Of a stretch of 64,000 nucleotides of DNA, positions 38,574 to 47,747 are shown piece after piece. This stretch comes from VXYK01 sp965221585 (GTDB lineage: Bacteria > Actinomycetota > Acidimicrobiia > Acidimicrobiales > Aldehydirespiratoraceae): NCBI GenBank assembly GCA_965221585.1, contig OZ244898.1, positions 2,480,001 to 2,544,000 of the forward strand, read 5' to 3'. Every line of letters starts with the position of its first letter. Positions within the stretch are counted from its first letter, which is position 1. The notes beneath the pieces were generated by a model. The model made no database searches. It saw only the letters and a list, made by a program, of their open reading frames with translations, and had not been told where the DNA came from. The position numbers and the translations under genes were made by a program.

Positions 38574-39569
38574 ATGAAGAAACTACGGTTTCTGTTAGCA
38601 CTGCTCGCGATCTTCTCGCTCTTCGCTGTTTCTTGCGGCGATGACGACAGCGCAGACGAGCCGGAGCCAGCCGCTGAAGAAGCAGCACCCGACAGCGGCT
38701 TGATCTTCCACATGATCACGCACTCCGACGACGGTCCGTTCTGGTCGGTCGTCAAGCGCGGCGCTGAAGCCGCTGCTGCGGATGTGGGCGTGACACTCGT
38801 CTGGAACCCGTCCAACAACGATCCTGGCGTTCAAGCCAGTGACATCGATGCCGCTGTCGCTGCGGACTCAGACGGTATCGCCGCGTCACTGCCGAGTCCC
38901 GACCAGTTGATCCCGCCGCTGCAAGCGGCTGTCGCTGCCGGCATCCCCGTCTACACCCTCAATTCCGGTGTGAACGACTACCAGTCGATCGGTGCTACCA
39001 GCCACGTCGGTCAGACCGAAGTGATCGCCGGCAACGGCGCAGGCCTCCGCTTCAATGCGCTCGGCGCGACCAAGGTGCTCTGCGGCATCCAGGAGCAGGA
39101 CAACGTCGCTCTCGGCGAGCGCTGCGACGGTCTCGCTGAGACCTTCAACGGCGAAGTCATCCAGGGCTTCATGGACCTCGACGCCAACCAGGTCGCCCAG
39201 GAGGGTGCCATCAACGCAGCCCTCGCGGCTGACTCTGACATCGACGGCTTCCTCGGTGTGGGCCCGGTCATCGCCATGTCCGGTCTCTCGGCAGCCAAGG
39301 CGCTCGGCAAGAATGTCGGCAGCGACTTCCATGTGGGCGGCTTCGACATCACCCCGGACATCATCGACGCCATCGAGGCGGGCGAGGTTGCGTTCACCGT
39401 CGACCAGCAGCAGTACCTGCAGGGTTACATCCCGGTCGTGCTGATGTACCTCGAGGTGACCAACCAGAACACGCTCGGTGGCGGTCTCCCGATCCTCACC
39501 GGACCCGGCTTCGTGACCCCCGACAATGCCTCCGCCGTCAAGGCGCTGGTAGCTGCCGGAACTCGATAG
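38574..39569 (+). CDS. Sugar ABC transporter substrate-binding lipoprotein
   Basis: A 331-residue periplasmic-binding-protein-type lipoprotein. Signal KKLRFLLALLAIFSLFAVSC with lipobox AVSC, then an acidic linker and a type I binding domain of the ribose/inositol class (IFHMITHSDDGPFWSVVKRG, YTLNSGVNDYQSIGATSHVGQT, GGFDITPDIIDAIEAGEVAF). It captures a sugar or cyclitol outside the cell. GAGG/AGGAGG lies before ATG 38574; the open frame before it is not coding. Similar to rhizobial MocB in role. Hairpins follow before the permease gene. Confidence 0.92.
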   Translation: MKKLRFLLALLAIFSLFAVSCGDDDSADEPEPAAEEAAPDSGLIFHMITHSDDGPFWSVVKRGAEAAAADVGVTLVWNPSNNDPGVQASDIDAAVAADSDGIAASLPSPDQLIPPLQAAVAAGIPVYTLNSGVNDYQSIGATSHVGQTEVIAGNGAGLRFNALGATKVLCGIQEQDNVALGERCDGLAETFNGEVIQGFMDLDANQVAQEGAINAALAADSDIDGFLGVGPVIAMSGLSAAKALGKNVGSDFHVGGFDITPDIIDAIEAGEVAFTVDQQQYLQGYIPVVLMYLEVTNQNTLGGGLPILTGPGFVTPDNASAVKALVAAGTR

Positions 39570-39578
39570 TCAAGACGA

Positions 39579-39659
39579 GCTGATCGAGCCCGCTCGATCA
39601 GCCGGCAATTGCAGCAAAACCCGAGGTGGGGTTGTCGGCACTCAGGTGTCGGCAACCCC
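39579..39659 (+). terminator. Two hairpins between binding-protein and permease genes
   Basis: Stem 1: GCTGATCGAG (39579-39588) with CTCGATCAGC (39593-39602), perfect 10 bp. Stem 2: GGGGTTG (39628-39634) with CAACCCC (39653-39659), with an inner CAC/GTG pair. Neither has a T-tract. In ABC operons such structures after the binding-protein gene stabilise its mRNA or cause partial termination, so that binding protein is made in excess. Confidence 0.55.
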
Positions 39660-39779
39660 GCCCTGGGACCTCCACCTCTGAATTGAGGCATCCCTGGGTC
39701 GGTAACGCTGGAGCCGCTCAGGGTTTGAAACAGTGTCCGGCGATGTGCGCCAGGGCGCTGGCGCAGCTAAGGGGGAAAA

Positions 39780-41852
39780 ATGACAGACGTGGCGGCACAC
39801 CCCGACACCGACGACGGTGCATCAGGCGACGAACGACTCGCCTACCGGGGTGTCTTCACACGAATGCTGGTCAGGCCCGAGATCGGCGCGGTCATTGGTT
39901 CCGCTGCCATCTGGCTCTTCTTCTGGGCCGCTTCGGAGCAGTTCGGCACCGCCGGCAGTCAGGCCGTGGTGCTCGACGTCTCGGCCACGCTCGGAATCAT
40001 GGCCGTGGCGGTGGCCCTGCTGATGATCGGCGGGGAGTTCGACCTGTCCTCGGGTGCGGCAACAGGCGCATTGGGCATAGTCACGATCCTGCTGGTCAAG
40101 GACATCGGCGAACTCGGCGGCGCGGGATTGAGCCTATTCATCGCCATCCCCCTGTCGTTCGTTGTGGCCATGGCGCTCGGCTGGTACAACGGCACAGTCG
40201 TCGAGCGAACAGGTTTGCCGAGCTTCATCGTCACGCTGGCGACATTCTTCGTGCTGCGGGGTTTCAAGCTCGGCTTCTCCAAACTCACCATCGACAACAT
40301 CTCTGTCGGCCGGATCGACGAGGGCCACGGTTTCGACTTCTGGCATCCGATCTTCGCCGGCGTCTGGGCCCGCAACGACCACATCTGGGAGACCCGAGAT
40401 GTGGCATACACCGTCGGGATCCTGCTCGGCCTCGCTCTGATGGTCCTGGCCGTGTACGAGGGGAACTACCTCCGCAAGAAGGTTCCCAACCTCATTGGTC
40501 TGGTGCTCTTCGCCGGTGGTGTCGTCGGCACGGTCGCCGGTGTGTTGCTGATGCACAACACCGACGGCGTCTCAGGCGACCTCGCCTCAGGGCTGGTGAT
40601 CGCGGCGGCGACGCTTGTCGGCCTCTTCGGAGTCGCGCTGTGGCGCTACGAGCCCATCACCGCCGACAACCGGATCCACCTGGATTCGCGAGTTCTCGAA
40701 CTTACCGGTCTCGGCGTGGTGCTGATCGTCATCGGTGTCGTGTGCGCCCTGGTGGTCGACGTCGACGGACAGGAGACCATCCTCAACCGCCTTCCTGTCG
40801 CCGTAGAATGGCTGATCACGATCGCGATCGCAGTGCTGGCAGGGGGAATAGTCTGGCGTCGCAATGCAGGCGGAGATTCCGGCGCCGAACAGCGGGCCGC
40901 CGCAATGAAGACAGCGCGGGCCGGTCTGGTAGGTGCAATTTCCGTCTTCGCTTTCATGTTCATGGCGACCGAACAGGGCTTGCGGGCCATACTGTTCGTC
41001 GGTCTGGCAACAACTGGCCTGATTCTGCTGGCAATGGCAGCACTACGGGCCAGGAAGAGTTCGGCGCTGTCAGGCTCAGTGATCCTGGTTCTGAATTCGG
41101 TGGCGATCGCGGTTCTGGCAGTGTTCATCCAAGCCGAATCGGGCCACGAGAAGTTCCGCACCGCGGTCTTCAGCGTGATGATGTTCGGTGCGGTGACTAT
41201 CCTCGCGTGGGCGTTGGTGAGCGGCCGCTATCAGCAGAGACGAGTTGCTGACCACGATGCCGACCGCTTGTCGACATGGTTGTCGGGTACAGGCCTGGTT
41301 GCGATCCTCATCGGTTTGATCTCGCGGTTGCTGTGGACCACCACAGACGAGATCGAAGCTGGATCCACTCCCGCCAATTTCCGCATGAGCATCCTCTGGT
41401 TCATCGCCGTCACCGCGGTCGCGACCTTCGTGCTCGGACGAACCAAGTTCGGCAGCTGGATCTTCGCGGTCGGTGGCAACAAGGAGGCCGCACGCCAAGT
41501 CGGTGTGCCGGCGGCCAAGACAAAGACGCAACTGTTCATGATCGTCTCCGGCGCAGCCTGGCTGGTCGGCCTGCTGCTGGCATTCCGCTTGCAGACCCTG
41601 CAGTCCGGCACCGGCAACGGTCTCGAGTTCGAGTACATCATCGCCGCTGTGGTCGGCGGCACGGCACTGACCGGTGGCTACGGCTCGGTGCTCGGAGCTG
41701 CCATCGGGGCGTTCATCATGGCCATGTCCAAGCAGGGAATCGGTCTGGCGTTGTGGAACTCGGACTGGCGCTTCGCCTTCCTCGGCGTGATCCTGCTCGG
41801 AGCGGTCATGGCCAACAACTTCATCAAGGCCAAGGCGGAGGCCGTCCGATGA
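39780..41852 (+). CDS. Sugar ABC transporter permease with large insertion
   Basis: A 690-residue inner-membrane permease of the ribose/xylose/inositol (BPD_transp_2) family, about twice the usual 320-430 residues. Residues about 35-200 hold the family N-half, including VALLMIGGEFDLSSGAATGAL, and residues about 530-685 hold the C-half, including GSWIFAVGGNKEAARQVGV and YIIAAVVGGTALTGGYGSVLGA. The roughly 320 residues between are mostly hydrophobic (for example YTVGILLGLALMVLAVY, VLIVIGVVCALVV, AFMFMATEQGLRAILFV) and would add about eight TM spans. Works with the binding protein and the ATPase. Reading frame is continuous throughout. Confidence 0.85.
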   Translation: MTDVAAHPDTDDGASGDERLAYRGVFTRMLVRPEIGAVIGSAAIWLFFWAASEQFGTAGSQAVVLDVSATLGIMAVAVALLMIGGEFDLSSGAATGALGIVTILLVKDIGELGGAGLSLFIAIPLSFVVAMALGWYNGTVVERTGLPSFIVTLATFFVLRGFKLGFSKLTIDNISVGRIDEGHGFDFWHPIFAGVWARNDHIWETRDVAYTVGILLGLALMVLAVYEGNYLRKKVPNLIGLVLFAGGVVGTVAGVLLMHNTDGVSGDLASGLVIAAATLVGLFGVALWRYEPITADNRIHLDSRVLELTGLGVVLIVIGVVCALVVDVDGQETILNRLPVAVEWLITIAIAVLAGGIVWRRNAGGDSGAEQRAAAMKTARAGLVGAISVFAFMFMATEQGLRAILFVGLATTGLILLAMAALRARKSSALSGSVILVLNSVAIAVLAVFIQAESGHEKFRTAVFSVMMFGAVTILAWALVSGRYQQRRVADHDADRLSTWLSGTGLVAILIGLISRLLWTTTDEIEAGSTPANFRMSILWFIAVTAVATFVLGRTKFGSWIFAVGGNKEAARQVGVPAAKTKTQLFMIVSGAAWLVGLLLAFRLQTLQSGTGNGLEFEYIIAAVVGGTALTGGYGSVLGAAIGAFIMAMSKQGIGLALWNSDWRFAFLGVILLGAVMANNFIKAKAEAVR

Positions 41853-41901
41853 GCAGACCCCCATTCGACTCAAACGCACGCGACGCACAGGAGGTCATCC
41901 G

Positions 41902-42690
41902 ATGAGCAACCTCATTGAACTGGAGAACGTGGGCAAGTTCTACGGCAACATCATCGCCCTGCAGGGAGTCACCACGACCGTGAACGCGGGCGAAGTGACC
42001 TGCGTGCTGGGCGACAACGGTGCCGGCAAGTCCACCCTCATCAAGATCCTCTCGGGGGTCCACGACCACAGCGAGGGAACCTACATGTTCGAAGGCGAGG
42101 AGTGCGCCTTCACCTCCCCCCGGCAGGCCCTCGACCGCGGCATCGCCGCGGTCTACCAGGATCTGGCGATGGTACCGCTGATGTCGGTCTGGCGGAACTT
42201 CTTCCTAGGCGCTGAACCCACGGTCGGCCGCTGGCCGATCCGCTGGGTCAACAAGTCCAAGGCCAAGTCCATCGCCAAGGAGGAAATGGCCAAGATGGGC
42301 ATCGACATCCGCGACACCGAACAGTCGGTGGGCACGTTGTCGGGTGGTGAACGCCAGTCGGTCGCCATTGCCCGGGCGGTCTACTTCGGCGCCAAGGTGC
42401 TGATCCTCGACGAGCCGACCTCGGCTCTCGGGGTCAAGCAGTCCGGGGTGGTGCTGCGATACATCGTCGAGGCTCGCAACCGGGGTCTTGGAGTGATCTT
42501 CATCACCCACAATCCGAGCCATGCCTATCCGGTCGGAGACCGTTTCCTGATTCTCAACCGTGGTCAGTCGATGGGCAACTTCGCCAAGGAGGACATCTCT
42601 CTGGCTGAACTGACCCAGTTGATGGCAGGCGGGGCCGAACTCGAACAACTCCAGCATGAGCTCGAGCAAGCAGTGTCGGGTGGTGCCTGA
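41902..42690 (+). CDS. Sugar ABC transporter ATP-binding protein (single domain)
   Basis: A 262-residue ABC ATPase. Walker A GDNGAGKST, Q-loop VYQDLAMVP, signature LSGGERQS, Walker B VLILDEPTSAL and switch His in FITHNPSHA are intact. It matches half of RbsA/MglA-type proteins (SRALDRGIAAVYQDL style), as in FrcA-like importers, so a dimer is expected. CAGGAGG lies before the ATG. It powers the permease and binding protein upstream. Confidence 0.92.
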   Translation: MSNLIELENVGKFYGNIIALQGVTTTVNAGEVTCVLGDNGAGKSTLIKILSGVHDHSEGTYMFEGEECAFTSPRQALDRGIAAVYQDLAMVPLMSVWRNFFLGAEPTVGRWPIRWVNKSKAKSIAKEEMAKMGIDIRDTEQSVGTLSGGERQSVAIARAVYFGAKVLILDEPTSALGVKQSGVVLRYIVEARNRGLGVIFITHNPSHAYPVGDRFLILNRGQSMGNFAKEDISLAELTQLMAGGAELEQLQHELEQAVSGGA

Positions 42691-43678
42691 CTCCGTCCGT
42701 AGTCTCGAACTGCTCTCGGTCGGACGAGTCAGTGTCGATATCTACGCGCAGCAACTCGGAGTGTCGATGACCGAAGCGACAACCTTCCGCAAGTCGATCG
42801 GTGGAACCTCGACCAATGTGGCAGTGGCCGCATCCCGCCTGGGGCACCGCTGCGCCACGGTCACCCGCGTCGGGGACGACGAGTTCGGTGCGTATGTCCG
42901 CCACGCGCTGGAGCACACCTTCGGGGTCGACACACGCTTCGTCGGAACCGACCCCGAACTCAAGACTCCGCTCGCTTTCGCCGAACTCAACCCGCCCGAG
43001 GACCCCAACATCATCTTCTATCGTGAGCCCCGGGCACCGGATCAGAACCTCTCACTCGACGATGTGGACCTGGATGTCGTGCGTGAGGTACCGGTGTTGT
43101 GGATTCCGGCCTCACGCTTCGCCTGGGAACCGAGCCGGTCAACGGTAGGTGCGATGCTGCGCGAGCGCGACCGGAGGCCCCACACGGTGCTGGACCTCGA
43201 TTGGCGGCCAATGTTCTGGGACTCGCCCGACGCGGCAAGCGAACAGATCGCACCGATGCTCGACCATTTCAGCATCGCGATCGGCAACCGCGACGAGTGC
43301 GCGATAGCCGTGGGTACCCGAGACCCCCACGAAGCAGCTGATCGCATGCTGGCAAGAGGGCTGCACGCCGCGGTCGTGAAGCTGGGTGCCGACGGCGTGA
43401 TGGTCGCTCTGGCGGACGGAACCCGCGAGACGATCGCACCGTTTCCGGTCGAAGTCGTCTGCGGACTCGGTTCCGGCGACGCCTTCGGCGGCGCGTTCTG
43501 TCACGGCCTGCTCAACGACTGGGATCTGATACGGACCGTGGAGTACGGGAACGCCGCTGGGGCGATCGTCGCGAATCGGCTGATGTGCGCCGACGACATG
43601 CCGACGGTGTCTGAGATCGACGACTTCCTCGCCTCGCGACTCCAAGCAGACCCGACGGCACAGAGGCAGGCGATATGA
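42683..43678 (+). CDS. iolC: 5-dehydro-2-deoxygluconokinase
   Basis: A 331-residue PfkB-family kinase. ELLSVGRVSVDIYAQQLG, KSIGGTSTNVAVAASRLG, then FYREPRAPDQNL and the PfkB signature GLGSGDAFGGAF are IolC hallmarks. It phosphorylates 2-deoxy-5-keto-D-gluconate at C6. The start is uncertain: GTG 42683 overlaps the ABC ATPase stop by 8 bases, and ATG 42656 adds 9 residues inside the ATPase gene. Its stop overlaps the next start (ATGA). Confidence 0.87.
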   Translation: MPDSVRSLELLSVGRVSVDIYAQQLGVSMTEATTFRKSIGGTSTNVAVAASRLGHRCATVTRVGDDEFGAYVRHALEHTFGVDTRFVGTDPELKTPLAFAELNPPEDPNIIFYREPRAPDQNLSLDDVDLDVVREVPVLWIPASRFAWEPSRSTVGAMLRERDRRPHTVLDLDWRPMFWDSPDAASEQIAPMLDHFSIAIGNRDECAIAVGTRDPHEAADRMLARGLHAAVVKLGADGVMVALADGTRETIAPFPVEVVCGLGSGDAFGGAFCHGLLNDWDLIRTVEYGNAAGAIVANRLMCADDMPTVSEIDDFLASRLQADPTAQRQAI

Positions 43679-44700
43679 GCACGTTGCCGACGATCTACGT
43701 CGACCGGGCAATGCCCGCCGGATTCGAGGAACTGTTCACCGGCAGGGCCGAAGTCGTGGGACCCGACGCCTCCGCGCTGCAGCACTCACACGGAGTGATC
43801 GCCGGCGGCGGGGTGTGGGACGGGCCGCTCATGGACCGCGCTCCGGAACTACAGGTGATCTCTCGTGCGGGCATCGGATTCGACGCGGTCGATCTTGAGG
43901 CGGCTACGGACCGCGGTGTGGTCGTCTGCAACGCACCGGCGTCGCCCACGGTCTCCACCGCCGAGCACACCATGGCTCTGCTGCTGCACGTCGCCAAATC
44001 GCTCAGCGCCAACCAGAGACGGCTCCGAAGCCATATCGGCGACTACTACGTCGACAATGAGGGCATCGAACTGGCCGGACGCACTCTTGGCGTGGTCGGC
44101 TACGGCCCCATAGGCAAACGGGTCGTCAAAGCCGCGCGGGGTCTCGAAATGGAAGTTGTCGCCCATGACCCCTACCTCGACCCGGACAACGAGGACATCG
44201 ATCTGGTCTCTTTCGGCGAGCTGTTGGAGCGCAGCGATGTGGTCAGCGCCCACTGTCCATTGACCGACGAGACCCATGAACTCTTCGACAGCAGCGCCTT
44301 CGCCAGGATGCGCCGCGGTTCGCTGTTCATCAACGCGGCACGCGGAGGCGTAGTCGACCAGGATGCCCTGGTAGAAGCCCTCGACTCGGGGCACCTGGCG
44401 GGCGCGGGTCTGGACGTCACGGTTCCCGAACCGCTCCCGACGGACCATCCGTTGCAGGGCCGCGACAACGTGATGATCACCCCCCACATCGCTTCGGCGA
44501 CCGACCGCGGCCGGCACCGAATGTTCAGCGCAGCTCTCGACAATGCCATGACCTGCCTCAACGGACAGCGCGTCGCCACCTGCGTCAACCCGGAGGTCTA
44601 CGACCGACTCGGCACCGACCGCATCGCCCACACCAATCACGACACGCAAACCGGGGTCTGCGGCACCGACCGCAACGACAACAGAGGGCAACAGATATGA
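43675..44700 (+). CDS. D-isomer-specific 2-hydroxyacid dehydrogenase
   Basis: A 341-residue NAD-dependent dehydrogenase. VVGYGPIGKRVVKAARGLEME is the NAD loop; catalytic Arg in NAARGGVVD, Glu in VPEPLPTDHP and His in TPHIASATD are all present. Reduces a 2-keto acid or oxidises a 2-hydroxy acid of unknown identity. It overlaps iolC and the following gene by 4 bases each, so it is a firm member of the inositol operon, though not part of the classical iol pathway. Confidence 0.88.
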   Translation: MSTLPTIYVDRAMPAGFEELFTGRAEVVGPDASALQHSHGVIAGGGVWDGPLMDRAPELQVISRAGIGFDAVDLEAATDRGVVVCNAPASPTVSTAEHTMALLLHVAKSLSANQRRLRSHIGDYYVDNEGIELAGRTLGVVGYGPIGKRVVKAARGLEMEVVAHDPYLDPDNEDIDLVSFGELLERSDVVSAHCPLTDETHELFDSSAFARMRRGSLFINAARGGVVDQDALVEALDSGHLAGAGLDVTVPEPLPTDHPLQGRDNVMITPHIASATDRGRHRMFSAALDNAMTCLNGQRVATCVNPEVYDRLGTDRIAHTNHDTQTGVCGTDRNDNRGQQI

Positions 44701-45872
44701 CCCGCGCCTCGATCGGTATCGGCGTTATCGGTTTTGGCTGGATGGGTCAGGCTCACTCCCGCTCTGCGAAACGGGTCCCTTCGCTGTTTCCAGAGCGGGA
44801 GTTTGACCCTCGCCTGGTGGTCTGCTGCGACAATGTCACCGAACGGCGAACCGAGGCCCTCGAAGGGTTCGGGTTCGAACGGGCCACGGCAGACTGGCAC
44901 GACGTGGTGTCGGATCCCGAAGTGGATGTCGTCTACATCACCGCACCCAACATGCTGCACGAACCGTTGGCGGTCACGGCAGCCGAGAACAGCAAACATG
45001 TCTTCTGCGAGAAGCCAGTCGGAGGAACGCCTGAGCAGACCATGCGGATCAACACCGCTGCGACCGCCGCCGGGGTGATAACGGGAGTCGGCTACAACTA
45101 CCGCTGGGCGCCGTTGGTGCAACACGCAAAGACGCTGATCGACTCGGGGGCGTTGGGCCAGATCACCAACTACCGGGGACGTTTCTTCTCGATGTACGGC
45201 AGCGACCGGCTCGGCACGCTGTCCTGGCGCTACCTGATCGACCAAGCCGGCTACGGCGTGTCGTCAGACATCATGAGCCACGCCGTCGATCTGGCACACA
45301 TGCTGGTGGGACCCATAACCACAGTGATGGGGACAATGGAGACCTTCATCAGACAAAGGCCTCTCCCCGCCGCCAACGGCACCCACTACGACCAGGGAAA
45401 ACCCGGTGATCCGACCGGTGAGGTGACCAACGAGGACTACGCAGCGGCCATGGTCGTCTTCGACAACGGTGCGCGGGGGACATTTGAATCGTCCCGCTCG
45501 ATCGTCGGCCCCGAGAGTCAGATGGCCTTCGATGTCTACGGGACCAAAGGGGCGCTTCGTTGGAACCTCGAAACCATGAACGAACTCGATGTCTTCATCG
45601 TCGATGACAACGGTGTCGCACCACGCGGCTACACCAAGGTCTACTCCGGCGACCGCTACCCCTATCACGGACACTTCGTGCCCGGGGATGCCAACAGCAT
45701 CGGCTACGAAGACCTCAAGGTCATCGAGAACTACGAGTTCTTGAGTGCGGTGGCCCGCGGAGAACAGCACGAGCCGGGGTTCGCCAATGCGGTCGATTAT
45801 GTGAGCTTTCAAGATGCCTGGTTGCGCTCCTGCGACACCGGCACATGGACCAAGGTGGAACGCTTGTCGTGA
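44697..45872 (+). CDS. Gfo/Idh/MocA-family oxidoreductase
   Basis: A 391-residue NAD(P)-dependent dehydrogenase. GVIGFGWMGQAHSRSA is the nucleotide loop, FCEKPVGGTP has the catalytic Lys, and YGVSSDIMSHAVDLAHMLVG holds the Asp/His pair. The GFGWMGQAHSR form is typical of members close to inositol dehydrogenases and MocA. Distinct from the IolG candidate at 50033. It may oxidise a modified inositol (scyllo-inositol, methyl-inositol or inosamine). Confidence 0.87.
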   Translation: MTRASIGIGVIGFGWMGQAHSRSAKRVPSLFPEREFDPRLVVCCDNVTERRTEALEGFGFERATADWHDVVSDPEVDVVYITAPNMLHEPLAVTAAENSKHVFCEKPVGGTPEQTMRINTAATAAGVITGVGYNYRWAPLVQHAKTLIDSGALGQITNYRGRFFSMYGSDRLGTLSWRYLIDQAGYGVSSDIMSHAVDLAHMLVGPITTVMGTMETFIRQRPLPAANGTHYDQGKPGDPTGEVTNEDYAAAMVVFDNGARGTFESSRSIVGPESQMAFDVYGTKGALRWNLETMNELDVFIVDDNGVAPRGYTKVYSGDRYPYHGHFVPGDANSIGYEDLKVIENYEFLSAVARGEQHEPGFANAVDYVSFQDAWLRSCDTGTWTKVERLS

Positions 45873-45893
45873 CACCAACCACAGGGCGCTGAG

Positions 45894-47747
45894 ATGAGAA
45901 CAGTTCGACTTACCACAAGCCAAGCCATCGTCAGGTACCTGATGGCGCAGAAGATCATCATCAACGACGAACCGAAACCGCTGTTCCCTGGCGTGTTCGC
46001 CATCTTCGGGCACGGCAACGTCACCTGCCTGGGCACCGCCCTCGAGGAGGTCAAAGAGGGCTTCCCCACCTGGCGAGGACAGAACGAACAGGGCATGGCC
46101 TTGGCGGCAACGGCTTACGCCAAGGCCTCGAAACGCCGTCAGATCATGGTTGCGACATCGTCTGTCGGTCCCGGAGCCACCAACATGGTGACCGCCGCCG
46201 CGGTCGCAATGGCCAACCGCATGCCGTTGCTGTTGATATCTGGCGACACCTTCGGCAGCCGTATCCCCGATCCCGTGCTCCAGCAGGTGGAGCATTTCGG
46301 CGATCCGTCCACCACCGTCAACGACAGCTTCCGTGCGGTGGTGCGTTACTGGGATCGCATCACGCATCCGGCTCAGGTGGTTCACTCGCTACCTCACGCG
46401 TTGCACACGATGCTCGATCCCGGCGATTGCGGACCGGCATTCATCGGACTGCCCCAGGACATCGCCGCCGACGCCTACGACTATCCGCTGCGCTGCTTCG
46501 ACGAGACAATCCATGAGATCCGTCGCCCCCGCCCGGACCGAACCGAACTGGCCCGCGCCGCGGCGTTGCTGAGCACCGCAACCCAACCGCTGATCATCGC
46601 CGGTGGGGGCGTTCACTGGTCCGAGGCGGAAGCCGCGCTCGCAAAGTTCGTCGAGGCCCACAACGTGCCGGTCGTCGAGACCGTGGCGGGACGGACCAGT
46701 CTGGCGCAATCCCATCGGCTGCACGCGGGGACCATCGGCGTGACCGGATGCACATCGGCGAATGCTCTGGCCGCGCAGGCCGACGTGGTGCTGGCGATCG
46801 GCACTCGGCTGGGGGATTTCGCGACCGGGTCCTGGACCGTGTTCGCCAACGAAGCAACCAAGATCATCGGCGTCAACACCGCCCGGTTCGATGCCACCAA
46901 GCACCTGTCCGTGCCGCTCGTGGCCGACGCCCGCGAGGCCCTGACCGAACTTTCGACCGCTCTCGGCGACTACCGGGCCGACGAGTCATGGTCTGCAACC
47001 TGTGCCTCCGAAGCCGCCCAGTACCACGCCTACACCGACAAGCTGGCCGCGCCGAACGCCCCTGACGCACAGACTCTCCCCACATATGCGCAAGTTGTCG
47101 GTGTTGTCGACCGCGCCGCAGACGAACGCACCTACGCACTCACCGCCGCCGGCGGGTTCCCCGGCGAGTTGGTGAACGGCTGGCGCAGCGACACCGTGCA
47201 CTCCTTCGACGCCGAGTACGGCTACTCGTGCATGGGCTATGAGATCTCCGGGGGTTGGGGGGCGAAGATGGCACTGCCGGACCGCGACGTGGTGGTCTTC
47301 GTCGGCGACGGCTCCTACATGATGATGAACAGCGACCTGTACAGCTCCGTGCTGTCGGGTCACAAGCTGATCGTCATCGTCTGCGACAACGGCGGGTTCG
47401 CAGTCATCAACCGCTTGCAGACCAATCAGGGGGGTGTTCCGTTCAACAACCTCATTGCCGATTCCAAGGTCGTGGAGGAAGTCCGTGTCGATTTCGCCGC
47501 CCACGCCGCGGCCATGGGCGCCGAGTCAGAGACGGTGTCGACTATCGAAGAACTCTCCGAGGCATTCGAACGGGCCAGAGATGCCGATCGCAGCTACGTC
47601 ATCGCCTTGCAGACTTCGGCCTACGACTGGACCGAAGGCGGCTCCTGGTGGGAAGTCGGTGTTCCAGAAGTCTCTAATCGTCAGGAGATCCGCGATGCCC
47701 GAGCCGAACTGGATGACGGCAAGACGGCGCAGAGAGTGGGCTGGTGA
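45894..47747 (+). CDS. iolD: 3D-(3,5/4)-trihydroxycyclohexane-1,2-dione hydrolase
   Basis: A 617-residue thiamine-diphosphate enzyme that opens the cyclitol ring to 5-deoxy-glucuronate. RLTTSQAIVRYLMAQ, the PGVFAIFGHGNVTCLG block, WRGQNEQGMALAA (ThDP Glu), SSVGPGATNMVTAAA, and the ThDP motif GDGSYMMMNSDLY...CDNGGFAVI are characteristic of IolD. The length is normal. This gene is the strongest single proof of a cyclitol catabolic pathway. ATG 45894. Confidence 0.95.
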   Translation: MRTVRLTTSQAIVRYLMAQKIIINDEPKPLFPGVFAIFGHGNVTCLGTALEEVKEGFPTWRGQNEQGMALAATAYAKASKRRQIMVATSSVGPGATNMVTAAAVAMANRMPLLLISGDTFGSRIPDPVLQQVEHFGDPSTTVNDSFRAVVRYWDRITHPAQVVHSLPHALHTMLDPGDCGPAFIGLPQDIAADAYDYPLRCFDETIHEIRRPRPDRTELARAAALLSTATQPLIIAGGGVHWSEAEAALAKFVEAHNVPVVETVAGRTSLAQSHRLHAGTIGVTGCTSANALAAQADVVLAIGTRLGDFATGSWTVFANEATKIIGVNTARFDATKHLSVPLVADAREALTELSTALGDYRADESWSATCASEAAQYHAYTDKLAAPNAPDAQTLPTYAQVVGVVDRAADERTYALTAAGGFPGELVNGWRSDTVHSFDAEYGYSCMGYEISGGWGAKMALPDRDVVVFVGDGSYMMMNSDLYSSVLSGHKLIVIVCDNGGFAVINRLQTNQGGVPFNNLIADSKVVEEVRVDFAAHAAAMGAESETVSTIEELSEAFERARDADRSYVIALQTSAYDWTEGGSWWEVGVPEVSNRQEIRDARAELDDGKTAQRVGW

